Shown here: positions 43,624 to 52,473 of the stretch, in pieces
How the letters are laid out: the number at the start of each line of letters is the position of its first letter
Position numbering within the stretch: position 1 is the stretch's first letter
NCBI RefSeq assembly: GCF_022344005.1
Contig: NZ_CP092194.1
Location: forward strand, 248,001 to 312,000
Length of the DNA: 64,000 bases
DNA from: Deinococcus sp. KNUC1210
Lineage (GTDB): Bacteria; Deinococcota; Deinococci; Deinococcales; Deinococcaceae
Direction: 5' to 3'
Made by a program: the position numbers and the translations under genes
Notes under the pieces: model-generated
Told to the model about the DNA's origin: nothing
The model's database searches: none
What the model saw: only the letters and a program-made list of their open reading frames with translations

Positions 43624-44688
43624 TCAGGCGGGCTGAAGTGCAGATCTCGGGCGGGTGTCGAGAGCGGGCAGCACCACCTGTTCCACGTCTCTGGGGTCGA
43701 TGGTGTGGCGATACTCGAAGGTGGGTCGGCCACCTGTCAGGCTGCCGATAACCTCCGAACCGCTGGCGTACACCACCACTTCGGCCCACTCGATCACGGC
43801 GCTCAGATCGGCGGCCTGTACGTGGGTGCTGCGGATATCGGACAGCAGCGGTGCAAAGCGTTTCACACCGGTCAGGAAGGTGGGCAAAAAATCTTCGAAA
43901 GTGGCGACCAGCGCCAGGCGTGTCATCGGACTCAGGGCGGCCAGCGCCGAGCGGGTGGCGACCGATGGAATGAAGCCCACCGGCAGCACTGTCAGACCGG
44001 GCAGCAGCGAACGGGTCTCGGACAGGCGGTGCGCCAGCGACAGCACCACGTCGGCGGCCTCGGCCCGCGCCCGCTGAAGCTGACCGCCTGCCCGCAGGTC
44101 TTCGAGCGTGACGGCCTCGACCACGTCGCCGGGCCGCAGCAGGTCCTGAAGATCGCGGGCATACGCGCTGGTGGCGTCCATGAACAGCCCCACCAGCAGC
44201 ACCAGACAGCCCGGCTGCTGACGGCTGCCGCGTGCCAGCAGCACGTTCAGAGTTTCCGCGATCTGAGACACGCTGTATCCGGCACGTTCCGCCTGAGACA
44301 GCGTGTCTTCGAGCAGCGCCCGCAGCGGCGACAGATCCTGACCCGCGCTTCCCTCCGGCACGTCGGCCACAAAGGTGCCGCGCCCGCGCTGGGTCACGAT
44401 CAGGCCGCGTGCCAGCAGTTCCTTGTAGACCTGTGCCACCGTGACGTGCGCCACGCCCAGTTCGTGAGACAGTTCGCGCACGCTGGCGAGCCGTGCGCCA
44501 CGCGGAATCTCGCCGCAGGCGATGCCGTATTCGAGCTGCCCGCGCAGCTGCACGCCAACGGGCACGCTCAGGCTGCGGTCGATGCTCAGGGGCCAGGATG
44601 TCTGGATCGGGCCGGGCATGGCATCGGGCGTGGAAGAGGCGGAGGACAGAGAGGCAGAAGTTGGCCTGTACACGCCTGATCCTTTCAT
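43624..44688 (-). CDS. GntR-family transcriptional regulator of the operon
   Basis: 354 residues. The winged helix (about 50-115) shows [26 protein letters not shown], then [24 protein letters not shown] and QRGRGTFVA, the GntR signature. The C-terminal region is not a FadR or HutC domain: it has a periplasmic-binding-like outline ([37 protein letters not shown]), so it may sense a small ligand. It is unusual for a regulator to lie inside the operon, between transporter and enzymes, overlapping the ATPase gene by four bases. Confidence 0.8.
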   Translation of the reverse strand: MKGSGVYRPTSASLSSASSTPDAMPGPIQTSWPLSIDRSLSVPVGVQLRGQLEYGIACGEIPRGARLASVRELSHELGVAHVTVAQVYKELLARGLIVTQRGRGTFVADVPEGSAGQDLSPLRALLEDTLSQAERAGYSVSQIAETLNVLLARGSRQQPGCLVLLVGLFMDATSAYARDLQDLLRPGDVVEAVTLEDLRAGGQLQRARAEAADVVLSLAHRLSETRSLLPGLTVLPVGFIPSVATRSALAALSPMTRLALVATFEDFLPTFLTGVKRFAPLLSDIRSTHVQAADLSAVIEWAEVVVYASGSEVIGSLTGGRPTFEYRHTIDPRDVEQVVLPALDTRPRSALQPA

Positions 44689-45724
44689 GAGTTGACCGGT
44701 TGGGTCGCTCCAGCGTGCCGCGGCTCGCCCGAGTACAGATGGCAGGCGACTTCATGCCCACCTGCCAGCGTCAGCAGGGGAGGGCGCTCGGTGGCGCAGC
44801 GGTCGAACGCCGCCGGACAGCGGGTGCGGAAGGCGCAGCCGCTCGGCACGTTCAGGGGGCTGGGCAGTTCGCCGCTCAGGGCGGGAGCCGCCGTGCGGTG
44901 CGCCGGGTCGAGCGTCGGGGCAGCGGCCAGCAGCGCCTGGGTGTACGGGTGTTTGGGCGCGTCGAAAACGTCTTCAGTCCTCGCCACCTCCACCACCCGG
45001 CCCAGATACATCACCGCGACCCGGTGAGACAGGTGGCGGACCAGGCGCAGATCGTGTGCCACGAAGAGCACGGTCAGGTTCAGCCGCTCCTGCAATTCCA
45101 GCAGCAGATTCACGACCTGCGCCTGCACCGATACGTCGAGCGCCGAGACCAGTTCGTCGGCGATCAGGCATTCGGGCTCCAGTGCCAGCGCCCGTGCGAT
45201 GCCGATGCGCTGACGCTGCCCCCGGAGAATTCGTGCGGCAGTCGCCCCGCCGCCTCGGGGGGCAGGCCCACCAGCGACAGCAGTTCGGCGATCCGGCCGG
45301 GAATCTGCTGCGCGGGCCGCATCTGATGAACGCTCAGCGCCTCGCGCAGCACCTGGCCCACGTTCATGCGCGGATTCAGGCTGGAAAAAGGGTCCTGAAA
45401 AATCATCTGAACGCGGCGGTTGTACTGCCGGAGGGCCGCTCCCCGCAGCGTCAGCACATTCTGACCGTCGTAGCGCACGCTGCCGCTGTCGGCGTCGTAC
45501 AGCCGCACCAGCGTGCGGGCCAGCGTCGATTTTCCGCAGCCGCTTTCGCCCACGATCCCCAGCGTTTCACCGCGCTTCACCGTCAGATCCACGTCGGTCA
45601 GGGCCTGCACCGCCCGCTGAGGTTGGCCCCGCCAGCGGGCGAAGACGCCCTGTGGCACCGGGAACGTCTTGGTCAGGTGCTGGACCGACAGCAGCGGCGC
45701 GGCACTCAATGTCGGCTCGGTCAT
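44685..45724 (-). pseudogene. Peptide ABC transporter ATPase (DppF-type), single-base frameshift
   Basis: Reads as a normal OppF/DppF ATPase: [16 protein letters not shown] (Walker A), [15 protein letters not shown] (Q loop), then HEFSGG, where the frame breaks. After adding one G to the run complementary to 45219-45223, it continues [32 protein letters not shown] (Walker B), [20 protein letters not shown] and the C-terminal oligopeptide domain ([14 protein letters not shown]). Restored length is 346 residues, full size. The break lies exactly in the LSGGQ-type signature within a G run, so a base-calling error is more likely than decay. Start overlaps the previous ATPase gene (ATGA). Confidence 0.85.
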
Positions 45725-46761
45725 ACGTTCACCTCCGGCCTGGGCAGGTTCTCGGGTTCCAGGCCAGTCGCGCTCACGGCGGGCAACTCGGCATGGTGCA
45801 CGCAGGCGCTGGCCCGCCCACCTTCCAGCATCATCAGCGGCGGTTCGCTGCCCAGGCAGGCGGGCGAAACGTAGAGGCAGCGCGGCGCGAAGGTGCAGCC
45901 CTCGGGCAGATACCGCAGGTTGGGCGGGCCACCGGGAATCGGCTGAAGTGGCTGGCGATGCGCGCCCGCGCCGGGCAGACTCCGCAGCAGGCCCAGCGAG
46001 TAGGCGTGGCGCGGATGATGAAACAGTTCTTCGACGCCCGCCGTTTCCATCAGCCGCCCGCCGTACATCACCGCCACCCGGTCGCAGGTCTGGGCCACCA
46101 CGCCCAGGTCGTGCGTCACCAGGATGATGCTCATGTGCAGTTCCTCGCGCAGCCGCAGCAGCAACCGCAGAATCTGATCCTGAATGGTCACGTCGAGCGC
46201 GGTGGTCGGCTCGTCGGCCAGCAGCAGTTTCGGTTCGGAGGCCAGCGCGATGGCGATCATGGCCCGCTGCCGCATCCCGCCGGAAAACTGGTGCGGATAG
46301 TCGGAAAGCCGTGCCCTGGGACTGGGAATTCCGGTCAGATCCAGCAGTTCCGCCGCCCTGTCCTGGGCCGCCTTTCCGCGCAGGCCCCGATGTTCGCGCA
46401 GATTTTCCTGAATCTGCTCGCCCACCGTCAGCACCGGATTGAGCGCCGTCATCGGCTCCTGAAAGATCATGCTGATCTGTGCGCCGCGCACCGCTCGTAG
46501 CCGCGATTCCGGCAGAGCCAGCAGATTCTGGCCGCCGTACAACACCTCGCCGCTCATCGCAATCGGGGGGCGGTGCAGCCGCAGCAGAGCCCGCAGCGTC
46601 ACGCTCTTGCCGCTGCCCGACTCGCCCACCAGTCCCAGCACCTCGCCCGGCTTCAGGTCGAAATTCACGCCCCGGACGGCGTGCAGCTCTCCGGCAGGCG
46701 TGGGGATCCGCACGTTCAGATCGCGCACGCTCAGGAGCGGAGTTGCCGTTGCCCCGGTCAT
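45721..46761 (-). CDS. dppD: Peptide ABC transporter ATPase (DppD-type)
   Basis: 346 residues from ATG 46761. [19 protein letters not shown] (Walker A), [18 protein letters not shown] (Q loop), [18 protein letters not shown] (signature), [16 protein letters not shown] (Walker B), [13 protein letters not shown] (H loop). The C-terminal oligopeptide domain has the [14 protein letters not shown]ys cluster that in this family can bind an iron-sulfur cluster. It pairs with the DppF-type ATPase to power import. Overlaps the permease gene by four bases. Confidence 0.93.
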   Translation of the reverse strand: MTGATATPLLSVRDLNVRIPTPAGELHAVRGVNFDLKPGEVLGLVGESGSGKSVTLRALLRLHRPPIAMSGEVLYGGQNLLALPESRLRAVRGAQISMIFQEPMTALNPVLTVGEQIQENLREHRGLRGKAAQDRAAELLDLTGIPSPRARLSDYPHQFSGGMRQRAMIAIALASEPKLLLADEPTTALDVTIQDQILRLLLRLREELHMSIILVTHDLGVVAQTCDRVAVMYGGRLMETAGVEELFHHPRHAYSLGLLRSLPGAGAHRQPLQPIPGGPPNLRYLPEGCTFAPRCLYVSPACLGSEPPLMMLEGGRASACVHHAELPAVSATGLEPENLPRPEVNV

Positions 46762-47630
46762 GCTCTGGGCCTCAGCGCGTCGGCCAGTCCGTCTCCGATC
46801 AGGCTGAAGGTCACGCCCGCCAGTGTGAGCGCCAGCCCTGGGAAGGTCGAAATCCACCACGCGGTCGCCATGAAATTCTTGCCGTCCGCGACCATCACGC
46901 CCCATTCGGGTGTCGGGGGCTGTGCGCCCAGGCCCAGGTAGCCCAGCGACGCGCCCAGCAAAATGCCCAGGCTCATATCGGTCATCAGATACACGATGCT
47001 CGGCGTGACCGCATTGGGCAGGATGTGGCGCAGCAGGGTGCGGGCCGGACTGTACCCGAGCACCTGCGCGGCCTGCGCGTACTCGGCCTTCTTCTGCACC
47101 ATCACCTCGCCGCGTGTCAGTCGCCAGTAACTAACCCAGCCCACGGCACTGACCGCGATGTACATGTTGGTGAGGCCCGGCCCCAGCACCGCCACGATGG
47201 CGATGACCAGCACCAGAAACGGAAAGACCACCACCAGATCAGCGATTCTGCCGACCAGTGCGTCGGCCCAGCGGCCCCGGAAGGCGGTCAGGGCACCCAG
47301 CAGCGTGCCGAAGAGAAAGGGAAAGAGCGTGGTAAACACCGCGATCTGAAGATCGATGCGGGTGCCGTAGATCACCCGGCTGAGAATGTCGCGCCCGAAA
47401 TTATCGGTGCCGAAGGGATGGCGGGCAGTGGGCGGATTCAGAATCGCCTTGTAGTCGAAGTCGGTGGGACTGTAGGGAGCGAGCAGATGGGGCGCGAGAG
47501 CTGCTGCCAGCAGAATCAGCAGCAGCACCAGGCCGATCAGCAGCGTCGGCTTGGGCATGCGTCGCCGCGCACGGGCCGGCGCAGCGCTGGAAACAGGCAG
47601 AGCGGTGGTCAAGGGAGCCTCCTGAGACAA
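46758..47630 (-). CDS. dppC: Peptide ABC transporter permease (DppC-type)
   Basis: 290 residues with six predicted helices; the first (LLIGLVLLLILLAAALAPHLL) is followed by the family's periplasmic NPPTARHPFGTDNFGRDILSRV loop. The EAA loop that contacts the ATPase is near AEYAQAAQVLGYSPARTLLRHILPN. It follows the DppB gene after a 139-base gap, the longest gap between the transporter membrane genes; that gap shows no hairpin I could identify. Confidence 0.92.
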   Translation of the reverse strand: MSQEAPLTTALPVSSAAPARARRRMPKPTLLIGLVLLLILLAAALAPHLLAPYSPTDFDYKAILNPPTARHPFGTDNFGRDILSRVIYGTRIDLQIAVFTTLFPFLFGTLLGALTAFRGRWADALVGRIADLVVVFPFLVLVIAIVAVLGPGLTNMYIAVSAVGWVSYWRLTRGEVMVQKKAEYAQAAQVLGYSPARTLLRHILPNAVTPSIVYLMTDMSLGILLGASLGYLGLGAQPPTPEWGVMVADGKNFMATAWWISTFPGLALTLAGVTFSLIGDGLADALRPRA

Positions 47631-47769
47631 ATTCCGATTAAATCCTGCGAAGATCGCGGACTCAATCCGACCAGAGGGAGAGGGAACAGGGACGGCTGCT
47701 GGGGCATGAACGCGCCCCCGGTATCGTCGCGGCTGTGCAGGAACCGGACGGAAGCCCTGGAAAGCCGCA

Positions 47770-48708
47770 TCAGCGGTGTTCGGTGCGTGGGTCGAGGCGG
47801 GCGTGAATCAGGTCGGTGGCGAGAAAGACCAGCGAGACCAGCACGGCGAAGGTCAGGGTCAGGCCCTGGATCACCGGATAATCACGCCCGAAAATGGCGT
47901 CCACCATCAGGCGGCCCACACCGGGAATCGCAAACACCGTTTCGGTGATGACTGCGCCGCCGATGAGTGCGCCGATATTCAGGCCCAGTAGCGTGACCGA
48001 GCTAATGAGCGCGTTTCTGAGCACGTGCCGCAGCATCACCACGCGGGTTCGCAGGCCCTTGGCGCGGGCAAATTCGACGTACTCGGCGGTCAGCACCTCA
48101 ATGACGCTGTTTCTGAGGGTTCGCACCAGCACCGCCGCCAGATTCAGACCCAGCGTCAGGGCAGGCAGAAACAGGTGATACAGATGATCGCCGAAGGTGT
48201 CGCCGTACCCGCCGATGGGGAACCAGCCGAGCCGCGCCCCCAACAGGGTCAGGAGTTGCAGCGCCACATAAAAGACCGGCAGCGACAGTCCTACCTGAAA
48301 CACGGCGCGGATCAGCGCGTCGATCCAGGTGTTACGGCGCACGGCGGCCAGAATTGCCAGCGGCACCGCCATCAGCACACCCAGAATCGCCGCATAGACC
48401 GTCAGAAAGAGCGTGATCGGCAGGCGTTCGGCGATCAGGCGCAGCACCGGGATCTTCAGGTTGATGCTGTCACCCAGGTTGCCGCGCAGCAGGTTCTCGG
48501 CAAACAGGCCGAACTGCACGATCAGGGGGCGATCCAGGCCGAGTTCCTTGTTGGCGCGGGCGACGATATCGGGCGTGGCACGGTCGCCGAGCAGCGTGCT
48601 GACCGGATCGCCGGGAATCAGATGCACCATCAGGAACACCAGCACCATGACCGCCACAAACAGCGGAATGATCTGAAGCAGCCGTCTGAGGACGTAACTG
48701 GTTTGCAC
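47770..48708 (-). CDS. dppB: Peptide ABC transporter permease (DppB-type)
   Basis: 312 residues, six predicted helices. MQTSYVLRRLLQIIPLFVAVMVL and FLMVHLIPGDPVSTLLG are the typical N-terminus; the EAA loop is ILTAEYVEFARAKGLRTRVVMLRHVLRNAL-like and lies between helices 4 and 5. Together with DppC it forms the channel for a di/oligopeptide or related amide. It lies 144 bases downstream of the binding-protein gene, across a strong hairpin. Confidence 0.93.
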   Translation of the reverse strand: MQTSYVLRRLLQIIPLFVAVMVLVFLMVHLIPGDPVSTLLGDRATPDIVARANKELGLDRPLIVQFGLFAENLLRGNLGDSINLKIPVLRLIAERLPITLFLTVYAAILGVLMAVPLAILAAVRRNTWIDALIRAVFQVGLSLPVFYVALQLLTLLGARLGWFPIGGYGDTFGDHLYHLFLPALTLGLNLAAVLVRTLRNSVIEVLTAEYVEFARAKGLRTRVVMLRHVLRNALISSVTLLGLNIGALIGGAVITETVFAIPGVGRLMVDAIFGRDYPVIQGLTLTFAVLVSLVFLATDLIHARLDPRTEHR

Positions 48709-48767
48709 CTTGCCTCCTTGCTCACGTGTTGGACGTGCGGAACAGCCGGAAGAATTCAGACAACAGA

Positions 48768-48802
48768 GAACGCGCCACGCCCGGAGTCAGCGTGGCGCGT
48801 TC
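48768..48802 (-). terminator. Hairpin between binding-protein and permease genes
   Basis: Perfect 13-base arms GAACGCGCCACGC (48768-48780) and GCGTGGCGCGTTC (48790-48802) with a 9-base loop. Such intra-operon hairpins usually protect the binding-protein mRNA or partly terminate, so the binding protein is made in excess of the permeases. Confidence 0.7.
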
Positions 48803-48852
48803 CATTTCCCTTCCGTTGAGCGTGTGGACAACCGGGCTGTCAGCCCCGGCGG

Positions 48853-50457
48853 TTACTTCTCGAGCGAGGTACGCTCGAAGATGTTGTAGCCGAGCGGAAT
48901 CTGGATAAAGCCCTTGACGTTCTTGGCGAGCGCGACCGGATACGGCGTCTCGAACAGGAAGACGGTGGGCGCGGCATTGGCGTACAGCGTCTGAATCTGG
49001 CGGTACAGGCCGATGCGCTTCACGGGGCTGACTTCCTGCTGGCTCTTATTGAACAGCGCTTCGAGGGCGTCGCTCTTGAAGCCGGTATGAGCCGCTTCCG
49101 TCGCTCCGAAGACCGCGTAATAACCGGTGATCTCGCTGGGGTCGGCGATATCGTCCGTCCAGGCGCCGGTGCGCATCTGGAAATCGTTGGCGCGGTAACG
49201 GGCGGTCTTGGTGGCGGTATCGAGCTGCTCGATCTTGAGCCGGATGCCCGCCGCGCCCCACATCTGCTGGAGGGCGGTCAGCAGGGCCTGATCGTCGGCA
49301 CTGCCGCTGGTCGCCATGCTCGTCACGTCGATGCCGTTCTTGTAGCCTGCCGCCGACAGCAGCGCTTTGGCCTTGTTCAGGTCGTAGGGATAGCCCTTCT
49401 GACCCTTGTCAAAGAGCGGCGTGGCCGACGACATGAACGAGTTCATCGGCTTGCCGTTGCCGAAGGTCACGAGCTGGATCAGGGCCGCCTTGTCGGTGGC
49501 GTAGTTGATCGCCTGACGAACGCGCACGTCGGAGAGCGGGTTGGGCGTGCCGTCCTTCAGCTTCGGACGGTTGTTCATGATGATGTCGTTGACCTTGGTC
49601 GAGGGAAACAGCAGCATGTTCAGCTTGGAGTTGGCCTTGAGTTCGGCCACGCGGGACAGCGGAATGAACTCTGCACCCTGGATTTCGCCCGCCTGGAGCT
49701 TAAGGATACGGGTGCTGTCATCGGGGATGATCTCGAAGCGCAGGGTGTCGAGGTAGGGGAGAGCCTTGCCGTCCTCACCCTTCTTCCAGTAGTACGGATT
49801 GCGCTTGAGCACCATGTACGAGCCGCGCTTCCATTCGCTCAGCACGAAGGGACCGGAGCCGATGGGCTTCTCTGCGAACGCCTTGGCCTTGTCAGCGTCG
49901 GTCTTGCCGGGCGCGGCATTGAACAGCTTCTGCGACATGATGGCGGCGTTGAAGGTCGCCAGCGCCGCCGTCAGGCTGGGGTCGGGGTGCTTCAGGCTCA
50001 GGGTGACAGTGTTGCCGGAGGCAGCGACACCGGAAATCGAGTCGAGCAGTCCGTTCCAGGCACCGTTGTTGGGGTCGCGGGCGCGGTCGAGTGACCACTT
50101 CACGTCGCTGGCGAGAATCGGGCTGCCGTCCGCGAACTTGATGCCGGGGCGCAGCGTCAGCGTCATGGTCTTCTTGTCGGGCGACAGCACATAGGCGCTC
50201 GCCAGGCCGGGGCGCACGCTCTTGCCGTCGTCGGTGGGCTGAAGCAGCGTGTCGTACAGGTTCGTCAGAATCCAGATGTCGAGGTTGGCATCGTTCAGAA
50301 CCGGGTCGAGAAACAGCGAGTCAGCGTACCGTCCGTACACCATCTGTCCGCCGCGCGTCACCGCGAGCGACTGATTCAGACAGAGAGCCGTTGCCAGGGC
50401 AAGCGTCACGCGGGCTACAGACTTCGGAGTGGCCTTGAACATGGTCAGTCGCTTCAT
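48853..50457 (-). CDS. dppA: ABC transporter solute-binding protein, family 5 (DppA/OppA-type)
   Basis: 534 residues from ATG 50457, which has GGAGGT six bases before it; an upstream in-frame ATG lacks that. A signal peptide (about residues 12-30, ending SLA) precedes the family 5 fold: GGQMVYGRYADSLFLDPVLND, RPGIKFADGSPILASDVKWS, IGSGPFVLSEWKRGSYMVLKRNPYYW and VRQAINYATDKAAL. No lipobox Cys is present, which is unusual for this group in organisms with lipoprotein anchors. First gene of the 12-gene operon. GTTA and TAAC half sites near 50510-50530 could be a regulator site, but this is weak. Confidence 0.93.
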   Translation of the reverse strand: MKRLTMFKATPKSVARVTLALATALCLNQSLAVTRGGQMVYGRYADSLFLDPVLNDANLDIWILTNLYDTLLQPTDDGKSVRPGLASAYVLSPDKKTMTLTLRPGIKFADGSPILASDVKWSLDRARDPNNGAWNGLLDSISGVAASGNTVTLSLKHPDPSLTAALATFNAAIMSQKLFNAAPGKTDADKAKAFAEKPIGSGPFVLSEWKRGSYMVLKRNPYYWKKGEDGKALPYLDTLRFEIIPDDSTRILKLQAGEIQGAEFIPLSRVAELKANSKLNMLLFPSTKVNDIIMNNRPKLKDGTPNPLSDVRVRQAINYATDKAALIQLVTFGNGKPMNSFMSSATPLFDKGQKGYPYDLNKAKALLSAAGYKNGIDVTSMATSGSADDQALLTALQQMWGAAGIRLKIEQLDTATKTARYRANDFQMRTGAWTDDIADPSEITGYYAVFGATEAAHTGFKSDALEALFNKSQQEVSPVKRIGLYRQIQTLYANAAPTVFLFETPYPVALAKNVKGFIQIPLGYNIFERTSLEK

Positions 50458-50972
50458 AGAAGTACCTCCACCCATCACGCAGCGCCCCTGTCAGGTGGCA
50501 CTGAACTAAGTTGTTATGGTGGACTGTAACACTGCCTGGAGAAAACGTCAAGATTTCATGTGAAAGGTTCAGGGAGGCGCTCAAAGGCATGCTGCTCGAC
50601 CAGTACACTCGCTCACAGAGACGACAGACAAATACACTGAAGTGAAGCCGCCAACCATCCAAATGCTGAATATTCACGCCGAAGTTCCCGATTTCAGGCG
50701 TCTTCCGACAGCATTTTCACGGTGCCAGACCTTTCTCTGCTGAAAGCCGGAAAACACGGCCACACCGAATTTATTCAGTGTCACCGCGACTTTCCTGCTC
50801 GGACCAGCTCCCGGATTCGGCCCGCTGTCCATAGCTGTGCTCTGTCTTCCGCTACCGTAGGAGACACAGCGACCGGTTTTGCTGATGCTGTTCTGGCCGC
50901 ACCCCGACCAGCTCAGTCCACCTTCAGTGCTTCATTTTCCCTGCTCCAGCAGGTCTTCAGAGGAGTTCAACC
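50458..50972. other. Divergent promoter region
   Basis: About 510 bases between the leftward ABC operon and the rightward alcohol dehydrogenase. The part near 50500-50560 is AT-richer and likely holds the operon promoter. I see no gene; the open frames here have poor composition and no ribosome sites. Confidence 0.5.
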
Positions 50973-52016
50973 ATGCCCATTGTCAACGCTTATGCCGCCC
51001 AGGACGCCAACAGCCCCCTTGCCCCCTTCCAGATCGAACGCCGGGACCTGCGGGAGCACGACGTTCAGATCGAGATTCTGTACAGCGGCGTGTGTCATTC
51101 CGACGTTCATCAGGCCCGCAGCGAGTGGGGACCGAGCCTGTATCCCATCGTGCCGGGCCATGAGATCGTGGGCCGCGTGACGGCGGTGGGCACGGGTGTC
51201 AGCCGCTTCCGGGTGGGCGATCTGGCAGGCGTCGGCGTGATGATCGACAGCTGTCAGCACTGTGAAAGCTGCGCCGAGGGACTGGAGCAGTACTGCGAGA
51301 ACGGGCACACCACGACCTACAACTCACGCGAAAAGGACACCGGTAATCTGACATTCGGCGGTTACTCCACGTCCATCGTCACGACCGAGAAATTTGTGTT
51401 GCAGATTCCTCCCTCGCTGCGCCTGGAAGCGGTAGCGCCGCTGCTGTGTGCGGGCATCACGATGTATTCGCCGCTCCGCCACTGGAAGATCGAAGAAGGC
51501 CACAAGATCGCGATTGTCGGGCTGGGCGGCCTGGGACACATGGGCATCAAGCTGGCCGCCGCGCTGGGGGCCGAGGTCACGCTGTTCACCACCTCGCAGA
51601 GCAAGGCCGAGGACGCGCTGCGGCTGGGAGCGCACCATGTGATCACCAGCAGCGACAAAGAGGCCATGAAAGCGGCGCGGGCCAGCTTCGACTTTATCCT
51701 CAGCACCGTCCCAACCACACATGATCTGAACCCCTATCTGCGAACCCTGAAGCGCGACGGACAGCTCGTGATCGTGGGAGCCATCGACCCGGTGGGCGTC
51801 CACGGCGGCGTGCTGATCTCGCATCGCCGCAGCGTCTCGGGAAGCAATATCGGTGGCCTGGCAGAGACGCAGGAGATGCTGGACTTCTGCGGCGAACACG
51901 GCATCGTGGCCGACATCGAACTGATCAACATGCAGGACATCAACGCTGCCTACGACCGGATGGTCAGAAACGATGTCAAATACCGCTTCGTGATCGATAT
52001 GGCTTCTTTGAAGTGA
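50973..52016 (+). CDS. Zinc-dependent NAD(P) alcohol dehydrogenase (cinnamyl alcohol/YahK type)
   Basis: 347 residues. Catalytic zinc ligands in GVCHSDVH and GHEIVGRV; structural zinc Cys cluster CQHCESCAEGLEQYC (four Cys); cofactor site IVGLGGLGHMGIKLAAALG with Ser-Gln-Ser-Lys after the second strand, favouring NADPH. The GNLTFGGYSTSIVTTEKFVLQIP block is typical of YahK/CAD-type aldehyde reductases. It detoxifies or reduces a range of aldehydes. ATG behind AGAGGAGTT; monocistronic. Confidence 0.92.
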   Translation: MPIVNAYAAQDANSPLAPFQIERRDLREHDVQIEILYSGVCHSDVHQARSEWGPSLYPIVPGHEIVGRVTAVGTGVSRFRVGDLAGVGVMIDSCQHCESCAEGLEQYCENGHTTTYNSREKDTGNLTFGGYSTSIVTTEKFVLQIPPSLRLEAVAPLLCAGITMYSPLRHWKIEEGHKIAIVGLGGLGHMGIKLAAALGAEVTLFTTSQSKAEDALRLGAHHVITSSDKEAMKAARASFDFILSTVPTTHDLNPYLRTLKRDGQLVIVGAIDPVGVHGGVLISHRRSVSGSNIGGLAETQEMLDFCGEHGIVADIELINMQDINAAYDRMVRNDVKYRFVIDMASLK

Positions 52017-52232
52017 CCGAGAACGGAAAGTCATTCGGGAGCGGAGACCCGGATCAATGCCTGTCGTCTGCCTGCTGACGAAGAGAGCGTCCACGTCTCT
52101 CACATACTGCTTCTCAGTATTGTCGAGGGTCAGTCGGGAAGAGGAATGACAGGCAGTGGCTGTCAGGAATCGCCTCAGATTGATGGTGTGTCAGGAGCAG
52201 ATATCTTCATAGAGTGGGTGGTAAGAGCCGCA

Positions 52233-52264
52233 TAACGGTCGCATAACGATTCTGCTGCTACTCT
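52233..52264 (+). promoter_or_regulatory. Promoter with 11-base direct repeats upstream of the RCC1 lipoprotein
   Basis: TAACGGT at 52233 and TAACGAT at 52244 are exactly 11 bases apart, followed after 8 bases by TACTCT (52259-52264) as a possible -10. The same layout occurs at 54999-55030. An 11-base repeat abutting the -10 is the style of OmpR/PhoB-class activators. Confidence 0.6.
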
Positions 52265-52278
52265 CGGCATCTGAAGAA

Positions 52279-52316
52279 TCAACACCCAGTCTTCTTGAAT
52301 GAAGGCTGGGTGTTGA
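52279..52316 (+). ncRNA. Strong stem-loop in the 5' leader of the RCC1 lipoprotein (or terminator of the dehydrogenase)
   Basis: TCAACACCCAGTCTTC (52279-52294) pairs with GAAGGCTGGGTGTTGA (52301-52316) with one G-T wobble, around TTGAAT. It starts about 15 bases past the -10 element, so it would open the lipoprotein transcript. No T run follows. A mRNA-protecting leader hairpin or a terminator for the dehydrogenase are both possible. Confidence 0.5.
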
Positions 52317-52473
52317 ATATTGACCGTCCCCGCTCAGACCATCAACTGCTTCCTTCCACTCATGAAATTTCAGCTCATAACTGATGGGTTCTCTCCGACG
52401 ACTCGGCACGAGAGAAGCCTCTGAGCTGAATTGTCAGGTCCCAGGGTCGTACGACGCCTCTGCAGGAGTTCCG

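Noticed and set aside
43570..44761. The creatininase frame is open for a further 400 codons upstream
   Set aside because: That part is Arg/Ala/Gly-rich nonsense antiparallel in frame to nothing known and overlaps the clear GntR gene on the same strand; the ATG at 43567 gives the normal creatininase start.
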